Position numbers and translations under genes: made by a program. Positions 22,781 to 35,600 of a stretch of DNA of 64,000 bases are shown piece by piece. The stretch comes from Cristatella mucedo (taxonomy: Eukaryota; Bryozoa; Phylactolaemata; Cristatellidae). The stretch covers positions 2,264,001-2,328,000 of the forward strand of contig WPIO01000020.1 in assembly GCA_009760855.2 (NCBI GenBank), read 5' to 3'. Every line of letters starts with the position of its first letter. Positions within the stretch are counted from its first letter, which is position 1. Under the pieces are notes generated by a model. It saw only the letters and a program-made list of their open reading frames with translations. It did not search any database and was not told the DNA's origin.

Positions 22781-23043
22781 AATGGCTGGCCTCCATGTAT
22801 ACCTCTGGGGAACAACTGTCCACTGCCATGCTTCAGCGCATCGCCTGTGCAGAGGCAGTGGTGTCAAACCTGGAGCGGCTTGCATCAAGACACTGCAGAA
22901 CGCGTGACGACGGCCAATTGAGTGAAAGTCACGGCTTAGACGATCTGGCCAGCATAGCTGAGGCCTGGAGGTTGTCACTGTCGGTTGTGCGGGTCTCAGT
23001 GACATGCAAAAGCTTCATCAAAATGGGATCGACGTCCGATTAG
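22781..23043 (+). CDS. Terminal exon of the unrecognised gene
   Basis: The acceptor is TTGCTGTTGCAG; the split codon with the previous exon gives Glu, then WLASMYTSGEQLSTAMLQRI, AEAVVSNLERLASRHC and GLDDLASIAEAWRLSLSVVR, ending at a TAG at 23041. The exon chain 14605-16203, 16519-16650, 18895-19125, 19265-19390, 20547-20712 and 22781-23043 totals 2517 bases: 838 codons plus stop, with all phases agreeing. The C-terminal half is helical and may form a scaffold or tether. Function is unknown; gamma-tubulin complex proteins and CCDC142 were considered and not supported. The last 15 residues are the least certain. Confidence 0.6.
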
Positions 23044-23302
23044 CAGTTCGATGCATCGATGACATCAACTTCTGCATCCACCTGCTGCTTTTTTCTGGGT
23101 TCGACAATCAGTTTTCATTAATGGCACAGAGCCGTTTGACTTCGACAGAAAATGTGCTGCTGATTCGTCAGTGTACCTGTCACTGGAGCTGTATAATCTT
23201 GTTCACATAAGCATCAGGCTCGTCCCTAGTTGGCTTAGATTGTTTATCCAACTCAGCATGTTACAACGGCTAGGATGTCTGTTCGGTATTGAATGACTAC
23301 CG

Positions 23303-23308
23303 AATAAA
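23303..23308 (+). terminator. Polyadenylation signal AATAAA
   Basis: A canonical AATAAA lies 260 bases after the TAG at 23041-23043, with GT-rich sequence (GTGTTTGGTC) just downstream. This fits the 3' end of the unrecognised gene. Confidence 0.5.
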
Positions 23309-23921
23309 GTGTTTGGTCACGTATGCACACGTCAAGAAGCCATGGTTCACCTCTTGGAATTAAGACGTTCCTTTTAATTTGGAAAGCACCTACATATGGA
23401 CGTTGCTGCGTATTTTGTAGCTATCTCTTTCTCCGTGAGCATGCGCCACTTTCAGAGCTACTTAGTTGCCTGGCCAACGTGTTCGCTTGGGCACTGACCT
23501 ACACTGCGGTTTGGTGGTTTGCTTATGGAGTCAGCTTTATTACACCATCGGCTTCTGCATTAAAATATGACTACTTCATTACGCAAGTTTCATTTTTGGT
23601 CGGTTTCAGCTCATTGCACCATTTACAACCAACCTAAGATTTCAAATGTTTCAGTAGTCAATCAGCACCTCAACACCGGGTTTCATTCGTGTGCAACAGT
23701 TGCTCGATTTATGCTCAATTTCCTCTGTCGTCCCACCTCATCGGCCTCAGCTATCGACAAAGGCAATCATCCATGCCTCACAGCCATTTCACCTTGATAT
23801 CGACAAAGTCCCAAAGGATAGCGCTGACTAATGAAAAACTCCTCCCGTCGGAAACCCTAAACTACCTCTGATGCACGAAAGTTTGCAATAACGGTGAGGT
23901 ATTCATACCATAGAGTTAATA
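23309..23921. other. Intergenic, nothing recognised
   Basis: Short open frames (for example 23323-23637 on +) with hydrophobic stretches but no family resemblance. Confidence 0.35.
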
Positions 23922-25565
23922 ACAATATTAATTAGCCCTTTGCATAGCACCCTAAAGGAAATAAATCTCTTTATAGGCACTTAACGTATTCTGGAAATGA
24001 AGCATATCAACTGGCTTGTGATAATTTGCACAACTTCATGACGCCGATGCACACAAAGGACAATTCACACGAACGAAACAGATTGGTGGAGCAAAAGGTT
24101 GTTTTTTAGTGTCTTTGTAAATGTCAAGTCAGGGATGTCGTTTCGTCAGTCAGAGGTGAGCTCCCGGAGGCATGCGAACTGAATGCAGGGTCTTCTAATG
24201 ATTTGGGGGTCGATCGGAGGCATAGCTAAGCGGCTTGAGTAGCAAAGAGCAGCAGGTACGATATTGAGCCTGATTGTGACGAGTTTCTCATATAGGTAGG
24301 GGCAGAGCTAGAGAATGAAGGGAACTAGAAATGAGCGGCTGAACCTTTGAATCGATACGCTGCTTAATTGAAAGCTAGTGCAGGTCAGTGAGAAGTGGTG
24401 TAATTTGGCTGTTGCAAAGTTCACGACAGACAGGCCTATCTTTAAAGTTGTGCATCAACTGGAAGCATCTTATTGCACAGCCAGGAAGACCTGTGAGTAG
24501 TGAGTTACAGAAGTCCCGAGGGATGTCACACATGCATGGACAAGCTTGGTTGAGGTATCTCTGCCTTAGCAAGCCTGAGTGTCACATTTAGCTGAAAGTA
24601 TGCAGACTTGACTGAAGCTGATGTAGTCATCTAGTGAAATGTCACCTTGGATCATATTTCAAGCAGATGCTACGGGGATATTGGCCGGCTAAGCCCATTT
24701 TAAGGGTTCATCTCAATATCTAGGTAGCATTTGGTTCGCCCACAACTAGCAGGTTGGTTTTATCTGCACACAATTTTAGACCCTTTGCTCCTCTGACTAC
24801 AAATACGCACAATACATGCAGAGTTTAGAGCGTTCGAGGTGCTGGAAGGTTGGGGAGGAATTAAAGCAACAAAATCATGCATATAGCTGTGTGTCACCCG
24901 AGCCAATACCAAAATCCACGCCCAGGATCGCTGCAATCGCTTCCGTCGATTGCACTGGATTGCATCAAAAATTGCACGGTGCAATGGTGCAAAATTTCAT
25001 GGGTACTCCTGAATAATAGTCTAGTTTAATATGCAATCCACATTAGAGCTTTTTTTGTAGCCAATTTTCCGTGGATTTGTGCTGTATTCTGGTGGTTGCC
25101 GACGTCTTTGGAGTTCATTTGCATATGAAATCGCTGGTGCAGTGGCAGAAAATTTGTTGGATACTTAATATAAAGAACGTTTACTACTACATTCATTTGA
25201 GCTTTGCGAAGCCGATTTCTGGTTGATTTTAACGCCTAATTGGAGTGGATTTCGGTGGATTTTGATAATTCGTCGAATTCCCTCCCAACTGAGATAGGAT
25301 CTAAACTATTGCAGTGCACAGCGAGTGATGTCTAGACAGTCAAGAAGGGCTCGCCAATCAACAGCATAAATCGCTGTCGAGAGATCTTGCAGAACGGAGA
25401 CTCTACTTACATAAATCAGCCTTCCTGAGAAGGTCGTTGTACACTTGCAGAAGTGCTGACTCTGTGGAGTGATTATCTTTAATAACTTATTGGAACGTTG
25501 TTGCTGCTAGGTCTGAAGTATCGATTGAGGAGTTCAGCTCGTCTGCCACTACTCGTTCTAATGGC
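23922..25565 (-). mobile_element. Long, degenerate LINE-A copy
   Basis: An old reverse copy aligning block by block with the 33.6-35.6 kb copy: a decayed tail (CCCTAAAGGAAATAAATCTC, TATAGGCACTTAACG), the FCNSLLTGLPGCAIRCFQLM block near 24420-24510, and the RT-side landmarks near 25270-25330 and 25465-25560 (GGATCTAAACTATTGCAGTG; CTCTGTGGAGTGATTATC). Many indels and no usable ORF. Confidence 0.7.
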
Positions 25566-25657
25566 TCGCTGAAATTATTCTTATTTAATGTTGAGTTCAT
25601 AACATGTGGCGTAAAAGAGGCTTTTCGAAGGAGGCATGGACAACACTTTAGGCATTT

Positions 25658-25659
<2 letters not shown>

Positions 25660-25716
<57 letters not shown>

Positions 25717-25755
25717 ACACACACACACAGATATATATATATATATATATATATT
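25660..25755. repeat. (CA)n followed by (TA)n microsatellite
   Basis: CA repeat at 25660-25729 with one interruption, then TA repeat to about 25755. GCACTTCAGACGGAGATCAG follows, resembling the LINE-B tail start. Confidence 0.9.
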
Positions 25756-26984
25756 GTTATAGTTATTTATGCACTTCAGACGGAGATCAGTAAGTGTACC
25801 GTTTATAGAGCTATTATTACTACTAAATATTTGAGATGAACTTGGAGATGAGATTACTAGCCGCCGGCTTGTAGGTGGAAGTTGAGGAAAAGTGAGGAGC
25901 GGAGGGCGAGGGGTCAAGTGCGAATGTTTTCTTGGGGTTGGACTATTTGATTGTAACTCTCTTTCTGAAAAAGGCTTCTACAGAAACGCTATCCTAATTC
26001 ACCGCAAGATTCAATAGGCAAAGCGCTGACGGTTAAGGAGACGGGACGACATTGGCTGCATTTTTGGCCTCTGGCATCTGGGATTCTACCGTGTTTTTAG
26101 TGAAGCCATACATAGCTGTAGCTATGATCGGCTGATAAGACCTTCTACTAACTAACTCGTCGTTTTCCGAACTTTCTCTCAAGCTCAAACTTTCTCAAAC
26201 TGTCTCTCAAGCTTGCGCTTAGTAGTTTGCTTAGCTGGTTTAATGTCGTTTGTGTCTGAGTGCCAACGCCGCTGAATTATTTTCTTATAAACCGAACATA
26301 AATCTAATTGTGTGAAATTGATTCGCCAGCTCCTTGTAGGGAATCAGCATTGAGTGGCGTGCGCGGGACGTGCGGACCGTCTTTAAATTTATAAAAACTA
26401 TATAATAAGCGAAGTGTGAAGAGTCACGGGAAGACTCTGTATGTTGAAATGTATTGTATGTATATTGATATGTATAAGCTGAAAAATCTAAAATGCCCTC
26501 GGATGCCATCGTGGACATAGGAAAGGGGGCCAACTGGCCCTGCCCCAGTCGCGCGAACGGCGACCGGGCCGCCATAAGTCCGATAGGCTTCTTAACCTAC
26601 TGCAACGGTCACGGTCAATCTCAACCAGGCTTAACTCCTACTAAGCCGTTGACGCTACGCCGAGACTCGTTAACGAATCTTCAAGCCGCATAGCCCGCCG
26701 CCAAATGATGCTTCGAGAATCTCATTAACCCAGCAGACTTGGGCAAAATTAAGATTCGGTGTGACAGCCGACTCCACGAATCCCCAGGAGGCAATAAGAT
26801 CAAAAAACTATTTCGGGGTCTGCGTCGGCAGCAGGCGCTTCGCGAGAGCTCAAAGGTCACTATTTCTTAAGCACTTGGGCATTTACTGGAGAAAACTATC
26901 GGCTATTCATCTGCATTTGAATAGCACTCCTTGAATGCAGACGTTTCCGGAGCGATTCGTTAGGGCTCGCCTCTGGTTAGCATA
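25756..26984. other. Unassigned sequence
   Basis: No gene, RNA or repeat is recognised. One 96-codon frame (26285-26575, -) lacks motifs. Confidence 0.35.
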
Positions 26985-27400
26985 GTAATACTAATAATAC
27001 TTATATGTAGCTCCCTCAGAGAACTTCTCAGAGAACTTCTCAACATCTCTTTCTGGGCACTTTACAAATGCTGTAAAGGAAGCATGATGAAATGGTTAGT
27101 AATAATATAAACAGTGTCAACATGCATAACATGGTTAGAGGTAACATTCACGGTGTCACCACGTAAATATGGTTAGCGGTAGCTTGCATAGTGTAAGCAC
27201 GCATGAGCACACGCAGGATAAATCACAAGGACCCACTAAATGCTGCGATGCCCAGCCTGGTCGAGGAGTAGTTGTGATAGGTAGGCTGGAGCCAAAGAAT
27301 GAAGGAACGTAAAAGTGAGCGACAAAACGTGGAAGTCGATGCGCTGCTTCACTGGTAGCCAGCGAAGGTCGGTAAGAATTGGTGAAGATATGGACATTTA
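26985..27400 (-). mobile_element. Degenerate LINE-A 3' fragment
   Basis: The tail CTCAGAGAACTTCTCAGAGA (with a small tandem duplication), CTTTCTGGGCACTTTACA, the CATGCATAACATGGTTAG block, and then coding-side sequence (GGTAGGCTGGAGCCAAAGAA, CACTGGTAGCCAGCGAAGG) matching 34081-34200. Confidence 0.65.
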
Positions 27401-27484
27401 CCAATGCCAGTAGGCGACCCAGCTTGCCTAATACCATTCTGGCATAAATACGTACGAGTGCAGAGATTGCATTTTTGCTATCTG

Positions 27485-27872
27485 GGTCACGAACCTTAAA
27501 TCCTTTGGAGACCGTGCATTTAGTTCATATGCTCCCAAAGCCTGGAACTTCCTCCCGACCTGCGTCTGGACATCCCCTGACCTGACCACATTTAAAAGGA
27601 ACCTAAAAACACACCTATTTAGGAGAGCATTTAGTGGGTCCCTGTGATTCGTCCTTGATGTGCTTATGCGTGCTGACACTGTGCATGCTGCCACTAACCA
27701 CATTTGCATGCAGACCCTGTGCACGTCACCCCTAACCATATTATTCATTTCGTTTGTTTTTCACGCATGATTTTACTTACCATTCAATTGCACTTCACTT
27801 TACAGCAAATGTAAAGCGCCTAGAGAGAGATTAAGTTCTCTGAGGGCGCTTTATAGAGTAAATTATTATTAT
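27485..27872 (+). mobile_element. LINE-A 3' fragment
   Basis: A young-looking copy in the opposite direction to its left neighbour: [18 protein letters not shown] on +, the CATGCTGCCACTAACCACAT block, and the tail AGCGCCTAGAGAGAGATTAA, GAGGGCGCTTTATAG with an ATT array to about 27881. Confidence 0.85.
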
Positions 27873-27899
27873 TATTATTATTACAGCAGCTGGGTGGGG

Positions 27900-28831
<932 letters not shown>

Positions 28832-29321
28832 AGAGAGACTGGAGGAATTGACATATTTAAATGGGCAAATGCTCATTTCTTTTGTGTCATTTTCCCTCGA
28901 CGCGTTTCTGCTGGCTGAGTGGCGATGCGTTTTCCTCGCCGCGGGGCCGCTATGAGATGCAAGGTAATTCGGAGGCTTCGTGAACGGTCGGGTCGACCGC
29001 CACATGCCTTCTGCTCAAAACTGCGTCATGCTCCGTTCATATGCCTCACAAATATACAAGCAGGTGTGAATTATTTGCTATTTATCAACGCACGTCGATC
29101 GACTTGCACGAACTGGGCCACCGGAATTCCCGGCGACCGCAGCCATAGATATACACACCCAACCGCTCCAAGTGCTGCTCTCCCGTATCGGAGGCTCAAA
29201 AGTTCTTCTTATTCGCCGCGCCGGACGTATTGGGTGAGTTGTTACGCGTCTCGGACGAATCCTTCGCAATGCTTAACAATTCTTCGCCATCGCAGCCTTT
29301 GAAGCTCAGGCGAATGCAATT

Positions 29322-29645
29322 TTACTTACTAGCGTTAGATTGACGCCGAGATACGTCGTACGTTTGACCTATTATCATAGTTGTATCGATGTTTACGTAG
29401 TGCCGGCACAGAAATCGGTTGCAGCTGGGTCTAGGTGTATGCGTGCGTAGCTCGCGGAACAACCTCGAGTTCTTAACGCTGGCTAGGACGTCGTCTTTCA
29501 GGCTCGCGAGTGATGCAGCGATACTGGCTGGTTGTATGTTGCCCTGCCTAACTTGAATAATGTCAGCGTTGTTGATTACGTTGCGCGACTGGCGTCTGCG
29601 CTTCCATCGCACGGCGTACGCTCCCGATCTTTTTTTGCCGCGCAT
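29322..29645 (-). CDS. Uncharacterised basic ORF, divergent to eL29
   Basis: An open frame of 107 codons starting with ATG at 29645, about 255 bases from the eL29 start site and pointing away from it. It begins MRGKKRSGAYAVRWKRRRQS and continues NVINNADIIQVRQGNIQPAS. The basic start loosely resembles the N-terminal part of CR1/L2 ORFs (RGxRAGxxxxRRRR) but no endonuclease follows. It could also be the first exon of a gene sharing a bidirectional promoter, or chance. Confidence 0.25.
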   Translation of the reverse strand: MRGKKRSGAYAVRWKRRRQSRNVINNADIIQVRQGNIQPASIAASLASLKDDVLASVKNSRLFRELRTHTPRPSCNRFLCRHYVNIDTTMIIGQTYDVSRRQSNASK

Positions 29646-29899
29646 TTGGTCAAGAGCTTTTCAATTTCGCTGGCTAGCTCGAGACCTCTTGGGGCTTTTT
29701 TGTAGCGTTCGAGAGCGCTTGGAATAGAGCAGTGGCTGTTTCGACTCGAAATAATTGCTCCCTACCCCTGCAGTTCTTTAGCTGGAGCGGTAGCAGCAGT
29801 GTCTTTTTAACCTACTCGCGAGACAGTCCTGCAGCACCCCTGCTTAAGCGGTGTTAGTGCCTCCGCTGCCCGCCTCCCTCCCCCAATGCTGCGCGTTGA

Positions 29900-29907
29900 C
29901 TTTTCTC
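29900..29907 (+). promoter_or_regulatory. Possible TOP-type transcription start of the eL29 gene
   Basis: CTTTTCTC, a C followed by an uninterrupted pyrimidine run, in a GC-rich promoter. This is the usual start of ribosomal-protein mRNAs (TOP motif, translational control through mTOR/LARP1). The untranslated exon would run from here to 29978, where a GTGAGT donor follows. The start site is inferred. Confidence 0.45.
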
Positions 29908-30128
29908 GGGCGCTGGGGCTCGCCAGAAGAAGCTGCTGTGGACCAAATCGCGAGCCTTGCTTTCTCGAGGCACCGCGCGTGAGTTTGTGTGTGTGTGTGT
30001 GTGCTTCGTATCATGTACGTGCTTGCTTATCGAGTGAGCTCGCTAGTAGACGTACTTGATAAACCGCCGAATTCCGTTGCACGCTGTAACAGCAGCCTGT
30101 GCTAAATTTATTTAGGTGCATATCGGAG

Positions 30129-31398
30129 ATGGCTAAGTCGAAGAACCATTCTAATCATAATCAGAGTGAGTACCATTCGAAGCCGATCGTTGTGTCGCTA
30201 TTGTTACTGTGAGCTGACCCTGCAGCTAGTTGCGACATGTATTATTTTCCGTTTTATGCCTTGTGTGTGGCTATCGGTGGTTGTGTAGGTCTGAGAATCA
30301 CCCTATGGCTGATTGTCTTGGGATGAATCCTTTAATAGGTGTAATGTGTTTTGGGCATTGGTATACTACAGTGCTGTTAACGCGGTGCCAACCATAGTTG
30401 TGACACTGTCAACGTGACTGCTAGAGGTGACCAACACCAGCATATCCTTGCCATGCTCTGCAGATTAGATTGCTTCTTAATTTGGTGGTCCCAGAGATGT
30501 TGCTAAATACTTAAATCGATTGAGAGAATTGGCGCTCCATCGTGCAGACAAGTGTGGTTTTGAAAACACTAATGAATCTGGCACAATGCTGCTGGCCGTC
30601 AGCAAATTTTTGTTTTGAGTACACAGTTGACGTGCAGTTGCATGGCAAGATATTAGTGTTAAAAGATTGCTATTGCTGGCTGGTTGTATTCTTAAAATGT
30701 TGCTTTCGGCTAACCATCTGTTTGTATGTGTGCTTTAAACCAGTGGCAGCAGTCGGGCAGCTTTAATTTAGTGGAGTCGACAGGTTTGTGCCAGGTGAAT
30801 ATTAGCTTATTCTAGCTTGTGCCCAAGATTTGCTCTTGCAAATGTGCGACGTTTACTTGTATTGTCTGGAACTTGACCGAGTATACAGCTCGTTTTTGTG
30901 AGTACTTTTGGGGGACTTAGCGACAGCTGTCATAATCAAATCGCTTTTAGCCTTCTCTTTTATTTGCCCGGTTGGCTTTAGGTTTTATGATTGGCTGGCT
31001 ATCGATTAGACCAGCCTGTTGCTATCTCGTGACCTTCTTTACACGACTATAGATAGCTATCCGACAAGAGCTGCTGGTTCGAAGCAGCAGCTTTCACGGT
31101 TGCATAGTTACTCCTACATGGCTATTGAAGTTTTTGTAAGTCTCGATTGCTGGAGTTATCTTCTGCATTGATAGATCGGAAACAGCACCGAAACAAGATC
31201 AAGAAGCCCAAGTCGTATCGTTACCCATCATTGAAGGGGGTATGTGTATGAGCAATTTTGTATGCGATGCTGGCTTCTATTGCATTTATTTGGAGCCATT
31301 CATTTGTAGTAAGTCTCAAGCCATAAATGTATGGACTTTTGTAGGTGGATCCTAAGTTCTTGAAAAACATGAGGTTTGCCAAGAAACACAACAAATAG
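30129..31398 (+). CDS. RPL29: Ribosomal protein eL29 (60S subunit)
   Basis: eL29 is a small basic protein of the large cytosolic ribosomal subunit. Coding exons: 30129-30165 (acceptor after 30115, so 13 bases of leader precede ATG), 31175-31239 and 31345-31398; phases 1 and 0. The product begins MAKSKNHSNHNQ and continues IKKPKSYRYPSLKG and [17 protein letters not shown], then TAG. The family pattern MAKSKNHTxHNQ...HRNGIKKP...[21 protein letters not shown] is unmistakable. Introns of 1009 and 105 bases have GTGAGT/GTATGT donors and TAG acceptors. Oddities: 51 residues, shorter than yeast (59), because the stop follows directly after HNK where other animals continue KKGLKKM; and Lys replaces the Gly of HRNGIKK. 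Confidence 0.92.
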
Positions 31399-31442
31399 GA
31401 GGCCGGCGATGTTCATGGCACACTACCGTAAAGGTAGTTGGG

Positions 31443-31448
31443 AATAAA
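31443..31448 (+). terminator. Polyadenylation signal of the eL29 gene
   Basis: AATAAA 44 bases after the eL29 stop, as expected for the short 3' UTR of a ribosomal-protein mRNA. Confidence 0.75.
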
Positions 31449-31984
31449 GTATTTACTGTAAACTATATCCGTGGTCTTGGTTGGTATCTTATATTGCATC
31501 CGCACTAACATTTGCTTGTCTTGTGATTCGGGAAGTTCTGGTCCCGGTTGGGAGATGCATACGAGGTTATGGTCGAAATTCTGCAACCGTAACCGAAACA
31601 ACAAGCTAATGTTTTAATTGGAAACAGCCACATTAGAAGTCTAAATAATCTTAATGACTGGTCTTTATCTGCATGCACAAATTAACTGGTTTGTTGCCCA
31701 TGTCAGAACTATACCTACCCAAACTTTACTGATCGGGTCTTGATGTCTAACGACAGGAATGCAAAGAGTCTGGGTCAAACCAAATCATCCTAATTAGGTC
31801 ATGTCTAAATTTTATTTAACGAAATGTACATTAAGTATTTTTACGAAAATGTCAAGTTCTAAAACAACGAGCGCTCCTTGGTCAGTATCTTATGTAGTGA
31901 TCTTTTTAGTGCTCGTCCAGGTTAATTGTAAAACGTATCACTCAGAATGGGCTCTCGTCAGTATGTCTTCATAATTGTTGTTCG

Positions 31985-32330
31985 TTTGATTAAGGGTCCT
32001 CAGATTAATCCATGCCTTTCTGGGCACTTAACATTTATTGGAAAGGAAACACGATCGAGATGGTCAGTGGTAGCATGCTAAAGAAACATGGTTAGGGATT
32101 ACATGCACTGGGTTTGCATGCAAGTGTGGTTAGTGGCAGCATGCAGTGTCAGTGTGCAGTGCATAAGCACATCAAGGACGAATCACAAGGACCCAGTAAA
32201 TGCTGTGATAAAAAGGTTTTTTACTCGTTAAATGTGGTCTAGTCAGCAGATGTGACATCGGGAGAGGTCCTCGCTTAGGGGGCATACGAACCAAAGGCAC
32301 GGTCTCCACAAAGGATTTAAGGTTAGTACG
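31985..32330 (-). mobile_element. Degenerate LINE-A 3' fragment
   Basis: CTTTCTGGGCACTTAACATT, CATGGTTAGGGATTACATGC, GTGTGGTTAGTGGCAGCATG and GAATCACAAGGACCCAGTAA reproduce the family-A 3' region in reverse. The coding part is badly decayed. Confidence 0.7.
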
Positions 32331-33184
32331 AGGTATGGTGAGACAGTGAATGCTTCGTTTGAGACCTGCGTTTTTAAACCAACCGTAAAATTAGCCTCTG
32401 TCTTGGTTTTAAACACCCCGTCACAGCGAGCACACCTGACGTACGTATTATTCGCTCTCCATGGCACAAAAGACGAGAATAAAGGTCGGCGCCCTGCGTG
32501 CTATGTATGTACATTTTCCCGGGAAGTTTGTGTCGGAAGGATTGAAGCTGTCGATTTCCATGCCTATATTGTTCGTCCACTTGTGTGGATTCACCTCAAA
32601 AGATAAAGCAACATCTACTTGTAAAAAGAAGCCAGCAGCAGGGATCGGAGGAACGCCGAATGGATATTCAAAGCCACCCTTCAACCCTCTCGATATTGTC
32701 GAACTTGACAGCTCTTCGCCGAAACGTTCGCCGACGAATTTTGTACATGTGAATATCGGCCATTGACCAGAAAACGTTCTAATTGGCGTTTGATGAATAA
32801 ATCTTGCTTATAAAGGGCGCAGTGGTTTTCGGATAAGAACTCAACTAAACCAACCACCGGCCGGAAGAAAGAACTGAATAGAGTTTCTTCGTAAACAAGT
32901 AAAAAAAAACAATAAAGCCGCAAAAATGGTTTCAAACCACCCGCAAAAAATCAATTTGGTTTCTAAACCAAACACTAAAGTTGCATTTAGAAAAACGGTT
33001 GGTACTATGCTTACTTAGCCTGGTAGGAAAGTAGACAGGCTGGAGCCAAAGAAGGAGGTATCTTCAGTCGCATCTGTGCGAAATACATGCGTCCTGATCC
33101 GGATTGACCTTGTCACTTGACAAAAGCTCTACATTCAAGTCGACTTACTATCAACTACGTAATGCTGCAAACTAAAATGAACTT
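32331..33184. other. Unassigned, with a short LINE-A scrap
   Basis: A frame at 32461-32766 (+, about 101 codons) is open but not recognised. At about 33013-33065 AGTAGACAGGCTGGAGCCAA is a reverse LINE-A scrap. Confidence 0.3.
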
Positions 33185-33610
33185 GCCGACAAGTTGTCAA
33201 GGTATTTGCGACACCACGCCTTTACCTCTGCGACACTTCTTTCAGGTCTTCCGATGTGTGCAGTAAGGCAGACGTTTGCCGCAAGGCTTGGTCTGTCGTG
33301 CTGCCATAACAACGTTAAAATTCTCACCGACCAGATCTGGCTCCTCATAAAGCAGCATACCAACTTCAAGACTTTGTCTCACATTTAGGTCCTTTTAGTC
33401 CCTCGCTCCAACCTACCTATCCGAAGGACTTCCCTAATAGACCAGGCATCGTACCACCTACACTTTGATCTCGAAAATAACGTGGTGCCTAATCCATCCC
33501 AAATCCATAGGAGGCCATGCCGTTGGTCCGTATGCTCCCTCCCAAAGGCTGGAGCTAAATCCCGACTGACGTCTCACCATCCCACGAGATGACATCTACT
33601 CGGTTGCTAA
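33185..33610 (+). mobile_element. Degenerate LINE-A fragment, forward
   Basis: Readings LLSGLPMCAVRQTFAARLGL, WLLIKQHTNFKTLSH and later CRWSVCSLPKGWS-like pieces follow the order of the LINE-A C-terminal region. It lies head to tail against the reverse copy starting at 33617, so the pair is convergent. Confidence 0.6.
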
Positions 33611-33616
33611 AATCCC

Positions 33617-35600
33617 ATAATAATAATAATGATAATAATAATAATGCACTTGATAAAGTGCCCCCAGAAAACTCAATCTCTCTCTAGGTGCTTCACATCT
33701 GCTGCAAAGGAAAATGCAATTGAATGGTAAGTAAAATCATGCTTGAAAAACAAACAAAATGAATAACATGGTTAGGGTTGACATGCACAGAGTCAGCATG
33801 CAAATGTGGTTAGTGGCAGCATGCACAGTGTCAGCACTCATAAGCACATCAAGGACGAATCACAGGAACCCACTAAATGCTGTCCTAAATAGGTGTTTTT
33901 AAGTTCCTTTTAAATGTGGTCAAGTCAGGGGATGTTGTAACGCAAGTCGGGAGAGAGTTCCAGGCTTTGGGAGCATACGAACTAAATGCACGGTCTCCAA
34001 AAGATTTGGGGTTTGTATGAGGTATTTGTAGACTGTTGGATTCCGAAAAGCGGGTGGCACGATGCTTGGCCTGATGGGGTAGTATATCTGAAAGATAGGC
34101 TGGAGCCATAGAATGAAGTGACCTAAAAGGGGGCGACAAAACCTTGAAGTTGATGCGTTGCTTGACTGGTAGCCAGTGCAGGTCGGCGAGAAGTGGTGTA
34201 ATGTGGCAACTGCGATGCTCACGACAGACAAGCCTAGCTGCCGAGTTTTGCACCAGCTGCAATCGCCTGATCGCACATGCTGGTAGGCCAGTAAGCAGTG
34301 AGTTGCAGAAGTCGAGACAGGATGTCACGAATGCATGGACCAACTTGGACGTGGTATCCTTATCTAAACAAGTCCGTATTTTAGCAATGTTATGAAGCTG
34401 AAAATAGGCAGATTTGACTGTGGAGCTGATATGATCGTCTACCGAGAGGTCGCTTTGGAATATGACACCTAGATTTCGAGCTGATTCAACTGGAGATATG
34501 CTGGCAGAGCCAATTTTGAGCGTTAGCATTTCCAATTTCTGATTAACGCTTGGTTTGCCAATAACTAGTAAGTCGGTTCTATCATCATTCAATTTTCAAG
34601 AAAATTTGTTGCCATCCATGTGCGGATGTCATCAATACATGCAGCAAGTGAGTTGGGAGAATTTGAGGTGCTCGAAGGCTGGGAGGGATCAAAGCAAAGG
34701 TACAACTGAATGTCATCCGCATAGAAGTGAAAGCCTAGATTGTGCTTGGCAATCACATCAGCAAGAGGCAGAGTATAAACCGTGAAAAGAACCGGACCTA
34801 GCACTGAGCCCTGAGGTATGCCATATTTCAGAGGTACCTCAGATTATCTTTGTCCATTCACGTCAATACTCTGGAGTCTCCCACTGAGATAGGACCTGAA
34901 CCACTGCAGAGCAGTGCCAGTGATGCCCAGGCGAGATGAGAGGCACTCTAGAAGAAGTTTGTGATCGATGGTATCAAAAGCTGCCGAAAGATCAAGCAAA
35001 ACAAGCAGAGACACTCTACCCATGTCTGCATTCCTAAGTAGGTCGTTGTATACCCTAAGCAATGCTGACTCTGTGGAGTGATTAGCTCTAAAGCCAGACT
35101 GGAACTTACTAGCAAGGTGTGAGGTTTCGATATACGAGTTCAGCTGGTCCGCCACGACCCGTTCGAGTGTCTTTGATAGGAATGGTAGAAGGGAGACTGA
35201 GCGGTGGTTGCTTAAGTTCTCTTGGTCTAGTGTCGCTTTCTTGAGAAGTGGCCTGACTACAGCTTTTTTGAAAGGTGCTGGGACATGACCTGAGGCTAAT
35301 GACATATTAATGATGTTAGTTATGCATGGCAGCAGCAGATCAATGCAACGTAGGTGCAGGACAGTGGGAATAGGGTCCAGAGGACTTGTTGTCTTCTTTG
35401 ATTGCGATACGAACTTTAGGACTAGATCACTAGTGACCTGCTTAAATGCAGACATTGAGGTGCAGCCAGGAACCGAGGAACAGCATTCTAGTGGGGAGGT
35501 TGTCATCGCAGGAATGGATTCCATGATCTTGTCTATCTTCTGCACAAAGAATCGAGAGAAGCGATCGGCTACATCTGCTCCTCAAAAAAATTAACCTCGA
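33617..35600 (-). mobile_element. LINE-A, most complete copy (RT domain to tail)
   Basis: A CR1/L2-like non-LTR retrotransposon lacking its 5' part and endonuclease. On -, 35545-34844 encodes the first half of the reverse transcriptase ([65 protein letters not shown]). 34804-34589 contains the catalytic FYADDIQLY motif. 34592-33885 holds the C-terminal block (LLTGLPACAIRRLQLVQNSA, APKAWNSLPTCV). These lie in different frames with a break near 34820-34844 and another near 34590, so it is not active as it stands. The untranslated region and the tail with AAT repeats occupy 33617-33884. It provides the reference for all other family-A pieces in the window. Confidence 0.9.

Noticed and set aside
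14605-23043. Gamma-tubulin complex protein (GCP5/6) or CCDC142 as identity of the unknown gene
   Set aside because: Some helical stretches look similar in pattern, but the signature motifs of either family are missing where they should be.
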